From positions 1 to 32,580 of the forward strand of contig CAMCMI010000004.1 of assembly GCA_945875875.1 (NCBI GenBank): a DNA stretch of 32,580 nt, read 5' to 3'. How positions within the stretch are numbered: the first letter of the stretch is position 1; each line of letters begins with the position of its first letter. The notes below the pieces were generated by a model. It was not told where the DNA came from. It saw only the letters and a list, made by a program, of their open reading frames with translations, and ran no database searches. Position numbers and translations under genes: made by a program. Positions 1 to 8,169 of this stretch are shown piece after piece. Source of the DNA: Rhizobium sp. Q54 (GTDB lineage Bacteria > Pseudomonadota > Alphaproteobacteria > Rhizobiales > Beijerinckiaceae).

Positions 1-897
1 ACCCGCCGCAAGAAGGCTGTTCTGTCGGGCGGATTGCATCCCCATTACGCTGAAGTGGTGCGCACGCTCTCGCGCATGGCGGGCGACGACGTGATGACCA
101 TGGCGCCCGACGTTTTGGCGGGCGAGGACATGCTGGCCTGCATCGACAAGACCGTCTCCTGCGTCGTCGTGCAAACGCCGGACGTGTTCGGCAATCTGCG
201 CGATCTCAACGCGCTGGCCGCAAAATGTCACGAGAACGGCGCACTGCTGATCGCGGTGTTTACGGAAGCCGTCTCGCTGGGCCTGATCGAGCCGCCGGGC
301 GCAATGGGCGCCGACATTGTGGTCGGCGAGGGTCAATCCATCGGCAATGCGCTGAACTTTGGCGGGCCATATGTGGGCCTGTTCGCAACGCGGCAAAAAT
401 ACGTGCGCCAGATGCCGGGGCGCCTGGCGGGCGAGACGCTGGACGCCAATTTCGAGCGCGGCTTCGTGCTGACGCTCTCAACGCGCGAGCAGCATATTCG
501 CCGCGAGAAGGCGACGTCCAACATCTGCACCAATTCAGGCCTGTGCGCGTTGGCTTTCTCGATCCACATGACCCTGCTGGGCGAGAGCGGCTTGCGCACG
601 CTGGCGCGCGTCAACCATGCAAACGCCGTCAAGCTCGCCGACATGCTGGCGCGCGTGCCCGGCGTTGAAGTGCTGAACCAGACTTTCTTCAACGAGTTCA
701 CGATTCGCGTGAAGGGCGATGCGGGCCAGCTTGTCGAAAAGCTTGCCGCGCAAGGGGTTCTGGCTGGCGTGCCGATGTCGAGGCTGCTGCCGCGCGCAGG
801 CCTCGACGATCTTTTGCTCATCGCTTCGACTGAAACCAATACGGACGAAGACCGCGCGGCGCTTGTCGCGGCGCTCTCCTCCCAGCTCGCGCATTAA
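1..897 (+). CDS. gcvPA: Glycine dehydrogenase (decarboxylating) subunit 1, 5' end missing
   Basis: This is the N-terminal-half subunit of the two-subunit P protein of the glycine cleavage system. With subunit 2 and PLP it decarboxylates glycine and passes the aminomethyl group to the lipoyl H protein in the cytosol. The frame is open from base 1, reading [16 protein letters not shown], a stretch typical of the middle of this subunit, so the gene begins upstream of the window. The TTG at 34 is internal, not the start. About 298 codons are visible of the usual roughly 440-450. Later landmarks are [19 protein letters not shown] and [17 protein letters not shown], both characteristic of the family. 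It ends 12 bp before the gcvPB start, so the two are co-transcribed. gcvT and gcvH would be expected upstream, outside the window. Confidence 0.95.
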   Translation, partial: TRRKKAVLSGGLHPHYAEVVRTLSRMAGDDVMTMAPDVLAGEDMLACIDKTVSCVVVQTPDVFGNLRDLNALAAKCHENGALLIAVFTEAVSLGLIEPPGAMGADIVVGEGQSIGNALNFGGPYVGLFATRQKYVRQMPGRLAGETLDANFERGFVLTLSTREQHIRREKATSNICTNSGLCALAFSIHMTLLGESGLRTLARVNHANAVKLADMLARVPGVEVLNQTFFNEFTIRVKGDAGQLVEKLAAQGVLAGVPMSRLLPRAGLDDLLLIASTETNTDEDRAALVAALSSQLAH

Positions 898-909
898 GGG
901 GTTTTGACC

Positions 910-2490
910 ATGCTCAACAATCAAGGCCGCCCCACTGGCGCAGGCGAATCTGCACCCGCCTATAATCGCAAGACGTTCACTGGAAACCGCGCGCTGCAAA
1001 CCCGCGAGGCGCTGATCTTTGAGATCGGCAGACCGGAAGTCAGCGGGATCGATATGGATGAGCCCGAGGCGTTCACGCCGCGCCTTGGCGCGCATGCGCG
1101 CAAAACGCCGCTCGATCTGCCGGGCCTGTCCGAGCCCGAAACCATGCGCCATTACGTGCGCCTGTCGCAGAAAAATTACGCCATTGACGCAGGGCTCTAT
1201 CCGCTGGGCTCCTGCACCATGAAGCACAATCCCCGCCTCAACGAAAAGCTGGCGCGTCTGCCCGGCTTTGCCGACGTGCATCCCTTGCAGCCGACATCCA
1301 CCGTGCAGGGCGCGCTGGAGCTGATCGAGGTGTTGTCGGGCTGGTTGATGGAGTTGACCGGCGCCCATGCGGTCGCCATGTCGCCCAAGGCTGGCGCGCA
1401 CGGCGAACTTTGCGGCATGATGGCGATCAAGGCCGCACTGGCCGCGCGCGGCGAAGGCTCGACGCGCAAAGTGGTGCTGGTGCCTGACAGCGCCCACGGC
1501 ACCAATCCCGCCACCGCTGCGCTGATCGGCTTTGAGGTGCGCGCGATCCCCGCCCGCGAAGACGGCACGGTCAGCGCGCAGGCTGTGCGCGAAGCATGCG
1601 GGCCTGACGTGGCCGCCATCATGCTCACCAACCCCAACACCTGCGGCCTGTTTGAGCCTGAAGTGGTGGAGATTGCCGCCGCGATCCACGAGGCAGGCGG
1701 CTATTTCTATTGCGACGGCGCCAATTTCAACGCCATCGTCGGCAAGGTGCGCCCCGTCGATCTGGGCGTGGACGCCATGCACATCAATCTGCACAAGACG
1801 TTCTCGACCCCGCACGGCGGCGGCGGACCGGGCGCCGGCCCGGTCGTGTTGTCGGAAGCTCTCGCGCCGTTTGCGCCAGCGCCCTTCCTGCGCCGCGTTG
1901 GGGCGGATTTAGAGACTCTCACGCTCGTGGAAGAGACTGGCGATGGCGCAGCCTTTGGGCGCCTCACCGCTTTCCATGGCCAGATGGGCATGTTCGTGCG
2001 CGCGCTGTCCTACATGATGTCGCACGGCTCGGACGGGTTACGGCAGGCCTCCGAAGACGCCGTTCTCAACGCGAACTATGTGCGCGTTGGCCTTGGCGAC
2101 GTGATGAGCGCACCGTTTGGCGACCGCCCCTGCATGCATGAGGCTTTGTTCGATGATCGCTGGCTCAAGGGAACCGGCGTCACCACGCTCGATTTCGCCA
2201 AGGCGATGATCGACGAGGGCTATCATCCGATGACGATGTACTTCCCGCTTGTCGTGTCCGGCGCAATGCTAATCGAGCCCACCGAATCCGAATCGCGCGC
2301 CTCGGTCGATCTGTTCATTATGACGCTGCGCGATCTCACTTTCAGCGTGCGCAGGGGCGAGCTGGAGCGCTTTTCGGGCGCGCCCTATTACGCGCCCCGC
2401 CGCAGGCTCGACGAGACGCGCGCCGCCCGCCAGCCGATCCTGCGCTGGACGCCCCCCGCGCCAATCGCCGAAGACGAGGCTGCGGAATAG
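910..2490 (+). CDS. gcvPB: Glycine dehydrogenase (decarboxylating) subunit 2
   Basis: This is the C-terminal-half, PLP-carrying subunit of the split P protein (526 aa, normal length). The PLP-binding lysine is K296 in HINLHKTFSTPHGGGGPGAG, followed by the glycine-rich loop of the family. Other family blocks are YPLGSCTMKHNPRLNEK (about 97-113), HGTNPATAA (196-204) and NPNTCGLFEP (241-250). The ATG at 910 is chosen over a TTG at 904 because AAGGGG lies about 8 nt upstream. It follows gcvPA by 12 bp and is the last gene of its operon, ending at a strong hairpin terminator. Split GcvP is well known from Gram-positive bacteria and archaea; many other proteobacteria carry the fused form. Confidence 0.96.
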   Translation: MLNNQGRPTGAGESAPAYNRKTFTGNRALQTREALIFEIGRPEVSGIDMDEPEAFTPRLGAHARKTPLDLPGLSEPETMRHYVRLSQKNYAIDAGLYPLGSCTMKHNPRLNEKLARLPGFADVHPLQPTSTVQGALELIEVLSGWLMELTGAHAVAMSPKAGAHGELCGMMAIKAALAARGEGSTRKVVLVPDSAHGTNPATAALIGFEVRAIPAREDGTVSAQAVREACGPDVAAIMLTNPNTCGLFEPEVVEIAAAIHEAGGYFYCDGANFNAIVGKVRPVDLGVDAMHINLHKTFSTPHGGGGPGAGPVVLSEALAPFAPAPFLRRVGADLETLTLVEETGDGAAFGRLTAFHGQMGMFVRALSYMMSHGSDGLRQASEDAVLNANYVRVGLGDVMSAPFGDRPCMHEALFDDRWLKGTGVTTLDFAKAMIDEGYHPMTMYFPLVVSGAMLIEPTESESRASVDLFIMTLRDLTFSVRRGELERFSGAPYYAPRRRLDETRAARQPILRWTPPAPIAEDEAAE

Positions 2491-2511
2491 ACGGCGCCCC
2501 AAAAAACAAAA

Positions 2512-2539
2512 ACCCCGGAGCGCGCTCCGGGGTTTTTTT
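2512..2539. terminator. Bidirectional rho-independent terminator
   Basis: A perfect 22-nt palindrome (ACCCCGGAGCG and its complement, 2512-2533) is followed by seven T on the plus strand (2533-2539). On the minus strand it is followed by a U-rich tract (from 2501-2512). It lies between convergent gcvPB and atpF and should end both operons. Confidence 0.93.
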
Positions 2540-2559
2540 ATTGGTAAATCTAAAAGAGC

Positions 2560-3048
2560 TTAGTGCGCGAAGCCCTTGCGGACGTCGCCGATGCCACGTG
2601 TCAACATGTCGGCGCTGGCGCCGTCCTGCATCTGGGCGCGCAGGATCGTCTCGGCGACCTTCACGGCGGCGTCGGCGGCAGCCGAGCGCACGTCGTTCAT
2701 CGCCTGCGATTCGGCGATGACGATCTTGGCTTCCGCCTGCTGGGTGCGGCGGGCGACGAATTCGCTCATCCGCTTGGCGGTCTCGGCGGCTAGCGCCTCG
2801 GCTTCTTCTCGAGCAGTGGTGAGAATGGCGTCAGCCTCGAATTGGGCCTCAGCCGCCTTTTTCTGGTAGGAGGCGAGCACAGCCTCGGCTTCCGTGCGCA
2901 GGCGGCTGGCTTGCGCCAATTCGTCTGCGATCAGGGAGGCGCGATCATCAAGCGCTTTGGCCAGCGTGCGGTGAACCCCGAGGTAACCCAGAAGCAGGAC
3001 GAACAGCACGAAGCCGAGCGCGACGAAGAAACTCTCGTCAAAATGCAT
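2560..3048 (-). CDS. atpF: F0F1 ATP synthase subunit b
   Basis: This is one of two peripheral-stalk b-type subunits (162 aa). A single N-terminal membrane helix (about residues 7-25, FFVALGFVLFVLLLGYLGV) is followed by a long charged helix rich in Ala, Glu and Lys that forms the stator coiled coil. The ATG at 3048 begins MHFDESFF. The open frame runs further upstream, but that part overlaps atpF' and is not coding. It lies 10 bp after atpF' and is the last gene of the F0 operon, which stops at the bidirectional terminator. In alphaproteobacteria the F1 genes usually sit elsewhere in the chromosome, which fits their absence here. Confidence 0.93.
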   Translation of the reverse strand: MHFDESFFVALGFVLFVLLLGYLGVHRTLAKALDDRASLIADELAQASRLRTEAEAVLASYQKKAAEAQFEADAILTTAREEAEALAAETAKRMSEFVARRTQQAEAKIVIAESQAMNDVRSAAADAAVKVAETILRAQMQDGASADMLTRGIGDVRKGFAH

Positions 3049-3058
3049 CACGCTCTCC

Positions 3059-3607
3059 TTAGACGTTCTGGCCGGCGACGGCCTTGGCCAACGCTTGGGG
3101 ATCGGCGTCGCGGCCGGTGATCTGACGAACGATGGCACCCGCCGCTTCCGTAGCGATGGCGGAAACATTGTCCATAGCCTGCGCCTTGCCGGCGGCAATC
3201 TTGGCCTCAGCCTCTGCAAGATGTGCATTGAGGTTGCTTTCCAGCGCCTTACGCTTGGCGTTGCTGTCTGCGGCCAGATTATCGCGTACATCCTGTACGC
3301 TCTTCTGAACGGTCGCCTTGGCGTCGGCCAGCGTCCTTTCGTAGTGAGCCCCTGCCTCTTCCGCAAATTTCTGGGCGGCGGCGGCGACTTCAAGATCATT
3401 ATCGATACGCAGGCGGCGCGTGTCGATGATCTTCGCAACGCGGGGCAGCGCGATCCGCGACATCACAAAATACAACGTTCCGAACGTGATCACGAGCCAG
3501 AATAATTGGGCCGGGAACGTCGATACGTCGAAAGGCGGGAACACGCCCTTGGCTGCGGGAGCGCTCGAATTTGCCGCTGTGGCGGCGAAGGCATCTGAGA
3601 TGAACAT
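3059..3607 (-). CDS. atpG: F0F1 ATP synthase subunit b'
   Basis: This is the second peripheral-stalk subunit (b', also written AtpF'; 182 aa). An Ala/Ser-rich N-terminal extension leads to PPFDVSTFPAQLFWLVITFG, the typical start of the membrane helix in alphaproteobacterial and cyanobacterial b' subunits (helix about 33-50). A long amphipathic helix follows. It starts with ATG at 3607. It sits 96 bp downstream of atpE with a strong hairpin between them, and 10 bp upstream of atpF. One b and one b' per complex contrast with the many c subunits needed, so the hairpin probably lowers expression relative to atpE. Confidence 0.93.
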   Translation of the reverse strand: MFISDAFAATAANSSAPAAKGVFPPFDVSTFPAQLFWLVITFGTLYFVMSRIALPRVAKIIDTRRLRIDNDLEVAAAAQKFAEEAGAHYERTLADAKATVQKSVQDVRDNLAADSNAKRKALESNLNAHLAEAEAKIAAGKAQAMDNVSAIATEAAGAIVRQITGRDADPQALAKAVAGQNV

Positions 3608-3660
3608 CGTGCAGTCCGGAACGTCAGGGCCAAAATGGCGAAGTAGATTTACTCAAAGAC

Positions 3661-3696
3661 CATGCGCGGCTCATCGCAAGGCGAGAACCGCGCATG
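3661..3696 (-). promoter_or_regulatory. Stem-loop between atpE and atpF'
   Basis: CATGCGCGG (3661-3669) pairs perfectly with CCGCGCATG (3688-3696). Beyond an AA bulge the pairing continues for 3 bp (CTC/GAG), leaving a 10-nt loop. No U-run follows on the minus strand, so it is not a simple terminator. It would cap the atpE message or act as a processing or attenuation site that keeps subunit c more abundant than b and b'. The hairpin is seen; the role is inferred. Confidence 0.7.
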
Positions 3697-3703
3697 AAAG
3701 AAA

Positions 3704-3931
3704 CTAGACCACGAAGAGCAGCAAAATCGCGACAAGGAACGCGAAAATGCCGAGGCCTTCCGCAAGTGCTGCGCCGATGAACGCGCGACCAAACTGGGCG
3801 TCTGCCGCAGAGGGGTTGCGCAGAGCGCCGGAGAGGAAGTTACCGAAAATCGTGCCCACGCCGATGGCGGCGGCGCCCATGCCGATGGCGGCCAGACCGG
3901 CGCCGATATACTTAGCTGCTACGGGATCCAT
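3704..3931 (-). CDS. atpE: F0F1 ATP synthase subunit c
   Basis: This is the proteolipid that forms the rotating c ring (75 aa, normal length). Two membrane helices form a hairpin: a Gly/Ala-rich first helix (about 9-33), a polar loop with R38-N39-P40, and a second helix (about 50-74). The proton-carrying carboxylate is Glu58 in [15 protein letters not shown]. The longer open frame upstream overlaps atpB and is ignored; the start is ATG 3931. It lies between atpB and atpF' in standard order. An intercistronic stem-loop follows it. Confidence 0.97.
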   Translation of the reverse strand: MDPVAAKYIGAGLAAIGMGAAAIGVGTIFGNFLSGALRNPSAADAQFGRAFIGAALAEGLGIFAFLVAILLLFVV

Positions 3932-3984
3932 GTCGAACTCCTGTTCGATTTTGTAAGAGGGCGACCGTCTGTTGTTGATATTTA

Positions 3985-4749
3985 TCAGTGGCCCGGGTGG
4001 ATTGCGTCGTTGAGATAGACGCAAGTGAGGATGGCGAATACGTACGCCTGCAGCACCGCGACGAGAAGCTCGAGCGCGGTGAGAGCGACAACGCCGAGAA
4101 GTGGCAGCGGCGCAAGCGCAGCCCACGCTCCGGCACCCATCAGCATGGCGACGAATCCACCGAAAACTTTCAACGTGATGTGACCGGCCAACATGTTGGC
4201 GAACAGTCGCACGGATAAAGAAATCGGACGCGAGAGGAAGGAAATAACCTCAATCAGCATCACGAACCAGAGCAAAGCCGGCGACACGCCCGATGGAACA
4301 AACAGGCGCAGGAAGTGAAGGCCATGGCACCAGAAGCCATAAAGCAGCACGGTCAGGATCACGAGCGCGGCGAAGGCAAAAGTCACGAGAATCTGGCTGG
4401 TGACCGTGAACGTGTACGGTACAAGGCCGATGAGGTTCGAGAACAACACGAACATAAACAGCGAAAAAACGAGGGGGAAAAAGCGCATCCCCTCCTGCCC
4501 CGCAGAACCGCGCACAGTGGCAGCGACAAATTCATAGGACATTTCGGCCGCCGCTTGCAGGCGACCGGGGATCAACGCCTGCTTGCGCGTGCCATAAACC
4601 ATCAGGCCCAAAATCGAGAGCACCACGATCGCCATGAACAAGGACGCGTTGGAGAATGACACGTCCTGACCAAACAGATTGATCGGAACAATCTTGTTCA
4701 CCTGGAATTGGTGGATGGGATCGATTGTGTTTCCGGCGGAAGCAGCCAC
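3985..4749 (-). CDS. atpB: F0F1 ATP synthase subunit a
   Basis: This is the static membrane subunit that forms the proton half-channels against the c ring (254 aa). It has five to six hydrophobic helices. The essential arginine is R181 in [14 protein letters not shown], equivalent to E. coli Arg210. The N-terminal [13 protein letters not shown] is typical of alphaproteobacterial subunit a. The start codon is GTG at 4749. It sits 48 bp after atpI and 53 bp before atpE. Confidence 0.97.
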   Translation of the reverse strand: MAASAGNTIDPIHQFQVNKIVPINLFGQDVSFSNASLFMAIVVLSILGLMVYGTRKQALIPGRLQAAAEMSYEFVAATVRGSAGQEGMRFFPLVFSLFMFVLFSNLIGLVPYTFTVTSQILVTFAFAALVILTVLLYGFWCHGLHFLRLFVPSGVSPALLWFVMLIEVISFLSRPISLSVRLFANMLAGHITLKVFGGFVAMLMGAGAWAALAPLPLLGVVALTALELLVAVLQAYVFAILTCVYLNDAIHPGH

Positions 4750-4797
4750 GTCTTTGCCCTCGATCTTAGTCTCGCCATCGCGCAGCGGCGCGAAAAA

Positions 4798-5139
4798 TCA
4801 TGAAGAACCACCGTTTCGAGCCTGCGGCCCAGCAGCGATTCGGTATACGTTATAGAAGCCGGCCGCCGTCCCGAACGCCAGAAAAACGATCAAGAACAAC
4901 GGCTTAGTTGAGAACCAGTTGTCAAGAACCAGTCCGATGACCAACCCGACAATGATGCCCGCTACAAACTCTGATAGCACGCGAACGCCCAGATTCAATG
5001 CGCGTCCCGTGGTGCTCGCCGACGCATCGTCTGACGCGCTCTTTCGAGGCTCTTCATTGCGTTTATTCTGAAGAGCGCTTGCGAGCCGCTCCAGACGCGC
5101 TTTCAGGGCCTCGTCGTCGCTCCGATCATTTTCGATCAT
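4798..5139 (-). CDS. atpI: ATP synthase assembly/Mg-transport protein AtpI
   Basis: This small membrane protein of the AtpI family (113 aa from ATG 5139) helps c-ring assembly and is encoded first in many F0 operons. A charged N-terminal segment of about 50 residues precedes two membrane helices (about FVAGIIVGLVIGLVL and FLIVFLAFGTAAGFYNVY). ATG 5139 has AGGA about 9 nt upstream. An in-frame ATG at 5148 would add three residues but its ribosome-binding site would be too close. The frame is open further upstream without family resemblance. A strong promoter lies about 130 bp upstream. Confidence 0.88.
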   Translation of the reverse strand: MIENDRSDDEALKARLERLASALQNKRNEEPRKSASDDASASTTGRALNLGVRVLSEFVAGIIVGLVIGLVLDNWFSTKPLFLIVFLAFGTAAGFYNVYRIAAGPQARNGGSS

Positions 5140-5273
5140 GGGGATCATCCTGTACGTCACGCATAACGCACAATATAGCCGCCCTTGATCCCGAAAGCGC
5201 CTGAAAATCAACACCGGACAAGCCGAGCTGCAAACATTTTATTGTTGTTCAGACTACCCTCGCGAGCGGTTTT

Positions 5274-5302
5274 AACATATTAGCGGGACTACAGCCTGTC
5301 AA
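5274..5302 (-). promoter_or_regulatory. Sigma70-type promoter of the atpIBEF'F operon
   Basis: On the minus strand there is a consensus -35 TTGACA (5302-5297), exactly 17 bp of spacer (5296-5280) and TATGTT as -10 (5279-5274). Transcription should start near 5267, giving a leader of about 130 nt before atpI. No other candidate this good was seen between atpI and the ABC gene. Confidence 0.75.
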
Positions 5303-5374
5303 GCGTAGGTACAGTTTTGCAACGCTTTGTATTTAAAACAAAAAATGAAGAAAGGCGGCAGCTGCGACGTTTTT

Positions 5375-6175
5375 TCAGATCACATAGTCTTCCACCGGCG
5401 CGGCAGCATCAGCGGTGATGTCAGCTTTCTCCTTGGCGGCGATATCCTGCAAGGCAAGCGCCCCGCGCCGGCGCGGGCGGGCGACGTCGATCACGCGCAC
5501 GGACCTGACCTCGCCGGGTTTGCCGCCCAAAGCCACGATCCGGTCGGCGAGATAGACCGCCTCTTCGATATCATGGGTCACGAACACGATGGTTTTGCCG
5601 GTCTGGCGCCACACGCGCAGCAATTCGTCCTGCAAGCCTTCGCGGGTCGCCACGTCCAGAGCCGAGAACGGCTCGTCCATCAACAGGATCGAGGGCCGCA
5701 CGGCGAGCGCGCGGGCCAGCGCCACGCGCTGGCGCTGACCGCCCGACAATTGCCACGGCCAGCGATCGGCAAGGTCAGACAAGCCGACAAGCCCCAGCGC
5801 CTGCATTGCGCGCTCGCGCCGGGCGACGGCTGGCAGGCGCGTTTTCTCAAGGCCAAACGACACGTTGGCGATGACGCGACGCCACGGCAGCAGGCGCGAA
5901 TCCTGAAACACCAGCGCCATTGGTCGTTCAGCGGCGGGATCGGGCGTCACGACGACTTTGCCCTCGCTCTGCGGGGCCAGCCCCATCAGCACGCGCAGCA
6001 GCGTTGATTTGCCAACCCCGGAGGCGCCGACCACCGCCACGAATTCGCCCGGCGCTATTTTCAGATCGAGCCCGCGCAGCACGTGCGTGCGCTTCCCGTC
6101 CTGATCGAAAGAGAGCGCGAGGCCCTCAATGTCGATGACGTGATCGGGCAGTTTTGAGGCGCTTACGGCTTCCAT
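5375..6175 (-). CDS. ABC transporter ATP-binding protein, SsuB/TauB/NrtD type
   Basis: This is the cytosolic ATPase of an importer of the nitrate/sulfonate/taurine class (266 aa). Its motifs in order are Walker A GASGVGKST (50-58), Q-loop VFQDSRLLPWRR (89-100, the LLPW being typical of this class), signature LSGGQRQR (143-150), Walker B ILLMDEPF (163-170) and H-loop THD (200-202). The start ATG 6175 overlaps the permease end by 13 bp, so the two are translationally coupled. The operon order is binding protein, permease, ATPase. The substrate cannot be read from this subunit. The region after the gene holds the atp promoter. Confidence 0.93.
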   Translation of the reverse strand: MEAVSASKLPDHVIDIEGLALSFDQDGKRTHVLRGLDLKIAPGEFVAVVGASGVGKSTLLRVLMGLAPQSEGKVVVTPDPAAERPMALVFQDSRLLPWRRVIANVSFGLEKTRLPAVARRERAMQALGLVGLSDLADRWPWQLSGGQRQRVALARALAVRPSILLMDEPFSALDVATREGLQDELLRVWRQTGKTIVFVTHDIEEAVYLADRIVALGGKPGEVRSVRVIDVARPRRRGALALQDIAAKEKADITADAAAPVEDYVI

Positions 6176-6921
6176 CGCAGGAGCCTTCCCTGTGCGGCCA
6201 TGAAGAATGTGTCCATCAAACCATAGAGGGCGGCCATGGTGAGCATGTAGACGACGACGATATCGGTGGCGAGCAGGCTTGAAGCCTGCATCATGCGGCT
6301 GCCCAATCCCGTCACGCCGAAAAGTTCAGCCGCAACGACAGCCATCCACGCCTGCCCCAAAGCGGTGCGCGCGCCGACCAGAATGCCCGGAGTGGCGGCT
6401 GGCAGCAGCACTTTGAACAGGCGCTCCAGCGGGCCGGTGAAGCCGAACGCCTTGGCCAGCTCGATGTAATCGCGATCCACGCCGCGAATAGCGCCATGGG
6501 TCGCAAAATACACGATCCAGAACACGCCGATGGCGATGATGAACACCGCGCCCGATTGACTGACGCCAAACCAGATAATCGCAAACGGCACCCAGGCTAG
6601 CCCCGGAATCGGCCGCAGCACGCGGCTCACCCACGCGAACAGGCCTTCGGCAACGTTCGACATGCCGGTGAGCACGCCAAGCCCGATTCCGGCGCCGAGC
6701 CCCACAAGCAGGCCCAGCGTATAATGCGACAGGCTGAGGCCAACCGATTTCAGCCACATGCCGTTTGCCAGCTCGCGCATGAATGCGTCCGGCAGATCGC
6801 TTGGCGCGGGCAAAAGCACCCGCGAGGCGAGCCCAAGGCGCGGCATCGCCTCCCACACCAGCAGGAAAGCGACGAGGCCGAGCAGCGGCAGCAGTCTGTA
6901 CGCAAAACTGCGTTTGGTCAT
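6163..6921 (-). CDS. ABC transporter permease, SsuC/TauC type
   Basis: This is an inner-membrane permease (252 aa) with about six hydrophobic helices and the cytoplasmic EAA-loop region around ELAKAFGFTGPLERLFKVLLP, which contacts the ATPase. The N-terminus (KRSFAYRLLPLLGLVAFLLVWEAMP) and the block RPIPGLAWVPFAIIWFG are typical of the nitrate/sulfonate/taurine family. It starts at ATG 6921, 38 bp after the binding-protein gene, and overlaps the ATPase gene by 13 bp. It is one importer with its two neighbours; the ligand is unknown. Confidence 0.93.
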   Translation of the reverse strand: MTKRSFAYRLLPLLGLVAFLLVWEAMPRLGLASRVLLPAPSDLPDAFMRELANGMWLKSVGLSLSHYTLGLLVGLGAGIGLGVLTGMSNVAEGLFAWVSRVLRPIPGLAWVPFAIIWFGVSQSGAVFIIAIGVFWIVYFATHGAIRGVDRDYIELAKAFGFTGPLERLFKVLLPAATPGILVGARTALGQAWMAVVAAELFGVTGLGSRMMQASSLLATDIVVVYMLTMAALYGLMDTFFMAAQGRLLRWKP

Positions 6922-6959
6922 GAGACGCGCTTTCGTTCGTGTTCGCGGATCGAGGCGGC

Positions 6960-7994
6960 TTACTTAGCCGTCGCCTTGATGAAGTAGGACGCGTCAAACA
7001 GACCATCAAGCGGCACGTCCTCGTTGAGCGTTCCCAGCGAGACCTGATAGGTCTGCATTTTCTTGGTCGCTTCAATAATCGCGCGCGGATCGGCCACAAA
7101 TTTGGTGGCGGGCGAGGCAAGCGCCTTCTCGATCACCGAGACCGCGATGATGCCCTTGCCCAGCGCAGCTTCAATATGGGGCGCGGCGCGCTTGGGGTCT
7201 TTCTGGATCAGGTCTATCGCCTTGACCACCGATTCGACGATGGCCTGCACGGCCTGCGGGTTCTTCTGCGCAAACGCGCCCGACACTGCGACCACTGACC
7301 CGGGCTGGTTGGGGAACATGTCGCCGCCAAGGGCCACGAGCTTGATGCGCGGATCGCGCGTCTGGACGATGGCGATTGTAGGCTCGCGGATGGTTGCGCC
7401 ATCGACTGCGCCAGCAAGCAGCGCCTGCTGGGTCGCATCAATGCCCATCGGCACGATCTGCGCGTCGGCCGCGTCCACTTTGCTGGCGACAAACAGCCAA
7501 TGATTGAGCGTGGTGTGCGGCACCGAGCCGGGCGGCTGGGTTGCGATTCTGGCGGCGCGGCCATTCTTGGCGCGGAAGGCCTTGAACGCGGCGGCGTTCG
7601 AGACGCCGGGCGTAAAGAATGCAGCGAGCGGGGCGCCGACGGCCACCGTCATCTCCTCGACCGCCGTCGCCGTCACCACGCGCACGTCAATGCCCTTGGA
7701 GCGCGCGACCCCGAGCGGCGAGACGCCCGCCACGTAAACATCGAGCGTGCCGGACGCCAGAGCCTGAATCATGTTCGGGCCGGATTCAAATGTCGTGAAG
7801 CGCAGATCCACGCCCGCCGCTTTGGCGAACCCTTCCTTGTCGGCCACGAAAATGGGGGCTGCGCCCAAAATCGGGATGTAACCCACGCGCGCCTGAACAT
7901 TCTGGGCCATGGCTGGCGCGATTATGGAAACGGAAAACAAGGCGGCGACGGCGGGAAAAAGGATGCGGCGGCTAACGGGCAAACGAGCGAACAT
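6960..7994 (-). CDS. ABC transporter substrate-binding protein, NMT1/SsuA-like
   Basis: This is a periplasmic binding protein (344 aa) of the NMT1/THI5/SsuA class. A signal peptide (MFARLPVSRRILFPAVAALF, cleavage near APAMA-Q) precedes VGYIPILGAAPIFVADKEGF, the usual N-terminal lobe start. ATG 7994 is chosen because GGAG lies 7 nt upstream; the open frame begins 12 codons earlier without such a site. It is the first gene of a three-gene ABC operon. It is divergent from an alpha-hydroxy-acid dehydrogenase with its own second binding protein, which suggests a carboxylate or hydroxy-acid ligand. That is inference; sulfonate, nitrate or pyrimidine ligands remain possible. Confidence 0.87.
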   Translation of the reverse strand: MFARLPVSRRILFPAVAALFSVSIIAPAMAQNVQARVGYIPILGAAPIFVADKEGFAKAAGVDLRFTTFESGPNMIQALASGTLDVYVAGVSPLGVARSKGIDVRVVTATAVEEMTVAVGAPLAAFFTPGVSNAAAFKAFRAKNGRAARIATQPPGSVPHTTLNHWLFVASKVDAADAQIVPMGIDATQQALLAGAVDGATIREPTIAIVQTRDPRIKLVALGGDMFPNQPGSVVAVSGAFAQKNPQAVQAIVESVVKAIDLIQKDPKRAAPHIEAALGKGIIAVSVIEKALASPATKFVADPRAIIEATKKMQTYQVSLGTLNEDVPLDGLFDASYFIKATAK

Positions 7995-8169
7995 GGCGAG
8001 GCTCCAGATGAGAAACTGACCTTTGCACATATTTCATGGTTTGAAAATGTATATTTTTTTTATATACATAAATTATAAGTTTAATGTGCCTCTGGACAGT
8101 CGCCATGCCCGCTTCTACGGTTGCGATCATCTGCCGAAACAGGCGGGAAACCGGGAGGATAGACGCCCC
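7995..8169. promoter_or_regulatory. Divergent promoter region with an AT-rich inverted repeat
   Basis: This is the shared upstream region of the ABC importer (-) and the dehydrogenase (+). Within the AT-rich core, ATGTATAT (8047-8054) and ATATACAT (8062-8069) form a perfect 8-bp inverted repeat around seven T. It looks like an operator for a dimeric regulator, which is not encoded next to it. No TPP-riboswitch core was recognised although the binding protein is NMT1-like. Confidence 0.5.

Noticed and set aside
535-1815. 426-codon open frame on the minus strand across gcvPA/gcvPB
   Set aside because: It is antisense to two clear enzymes; high GC keeps this frame free of stop codons. No domain is recognisable.
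3049-3438. A longer subunit-b reading frame
   Set aside because: The extension overlaps atpF' in another frame and has no resemblance to the family; ATG 3048 gives the standard length.
7995-8169. A TPP riboswitch ahead of the NMT1-like binding protein
   Set aside because: The conserved Thi-box core (CUGAGA and related) was not found; the NMT1 fold alone does not imply thiamine metabolism.
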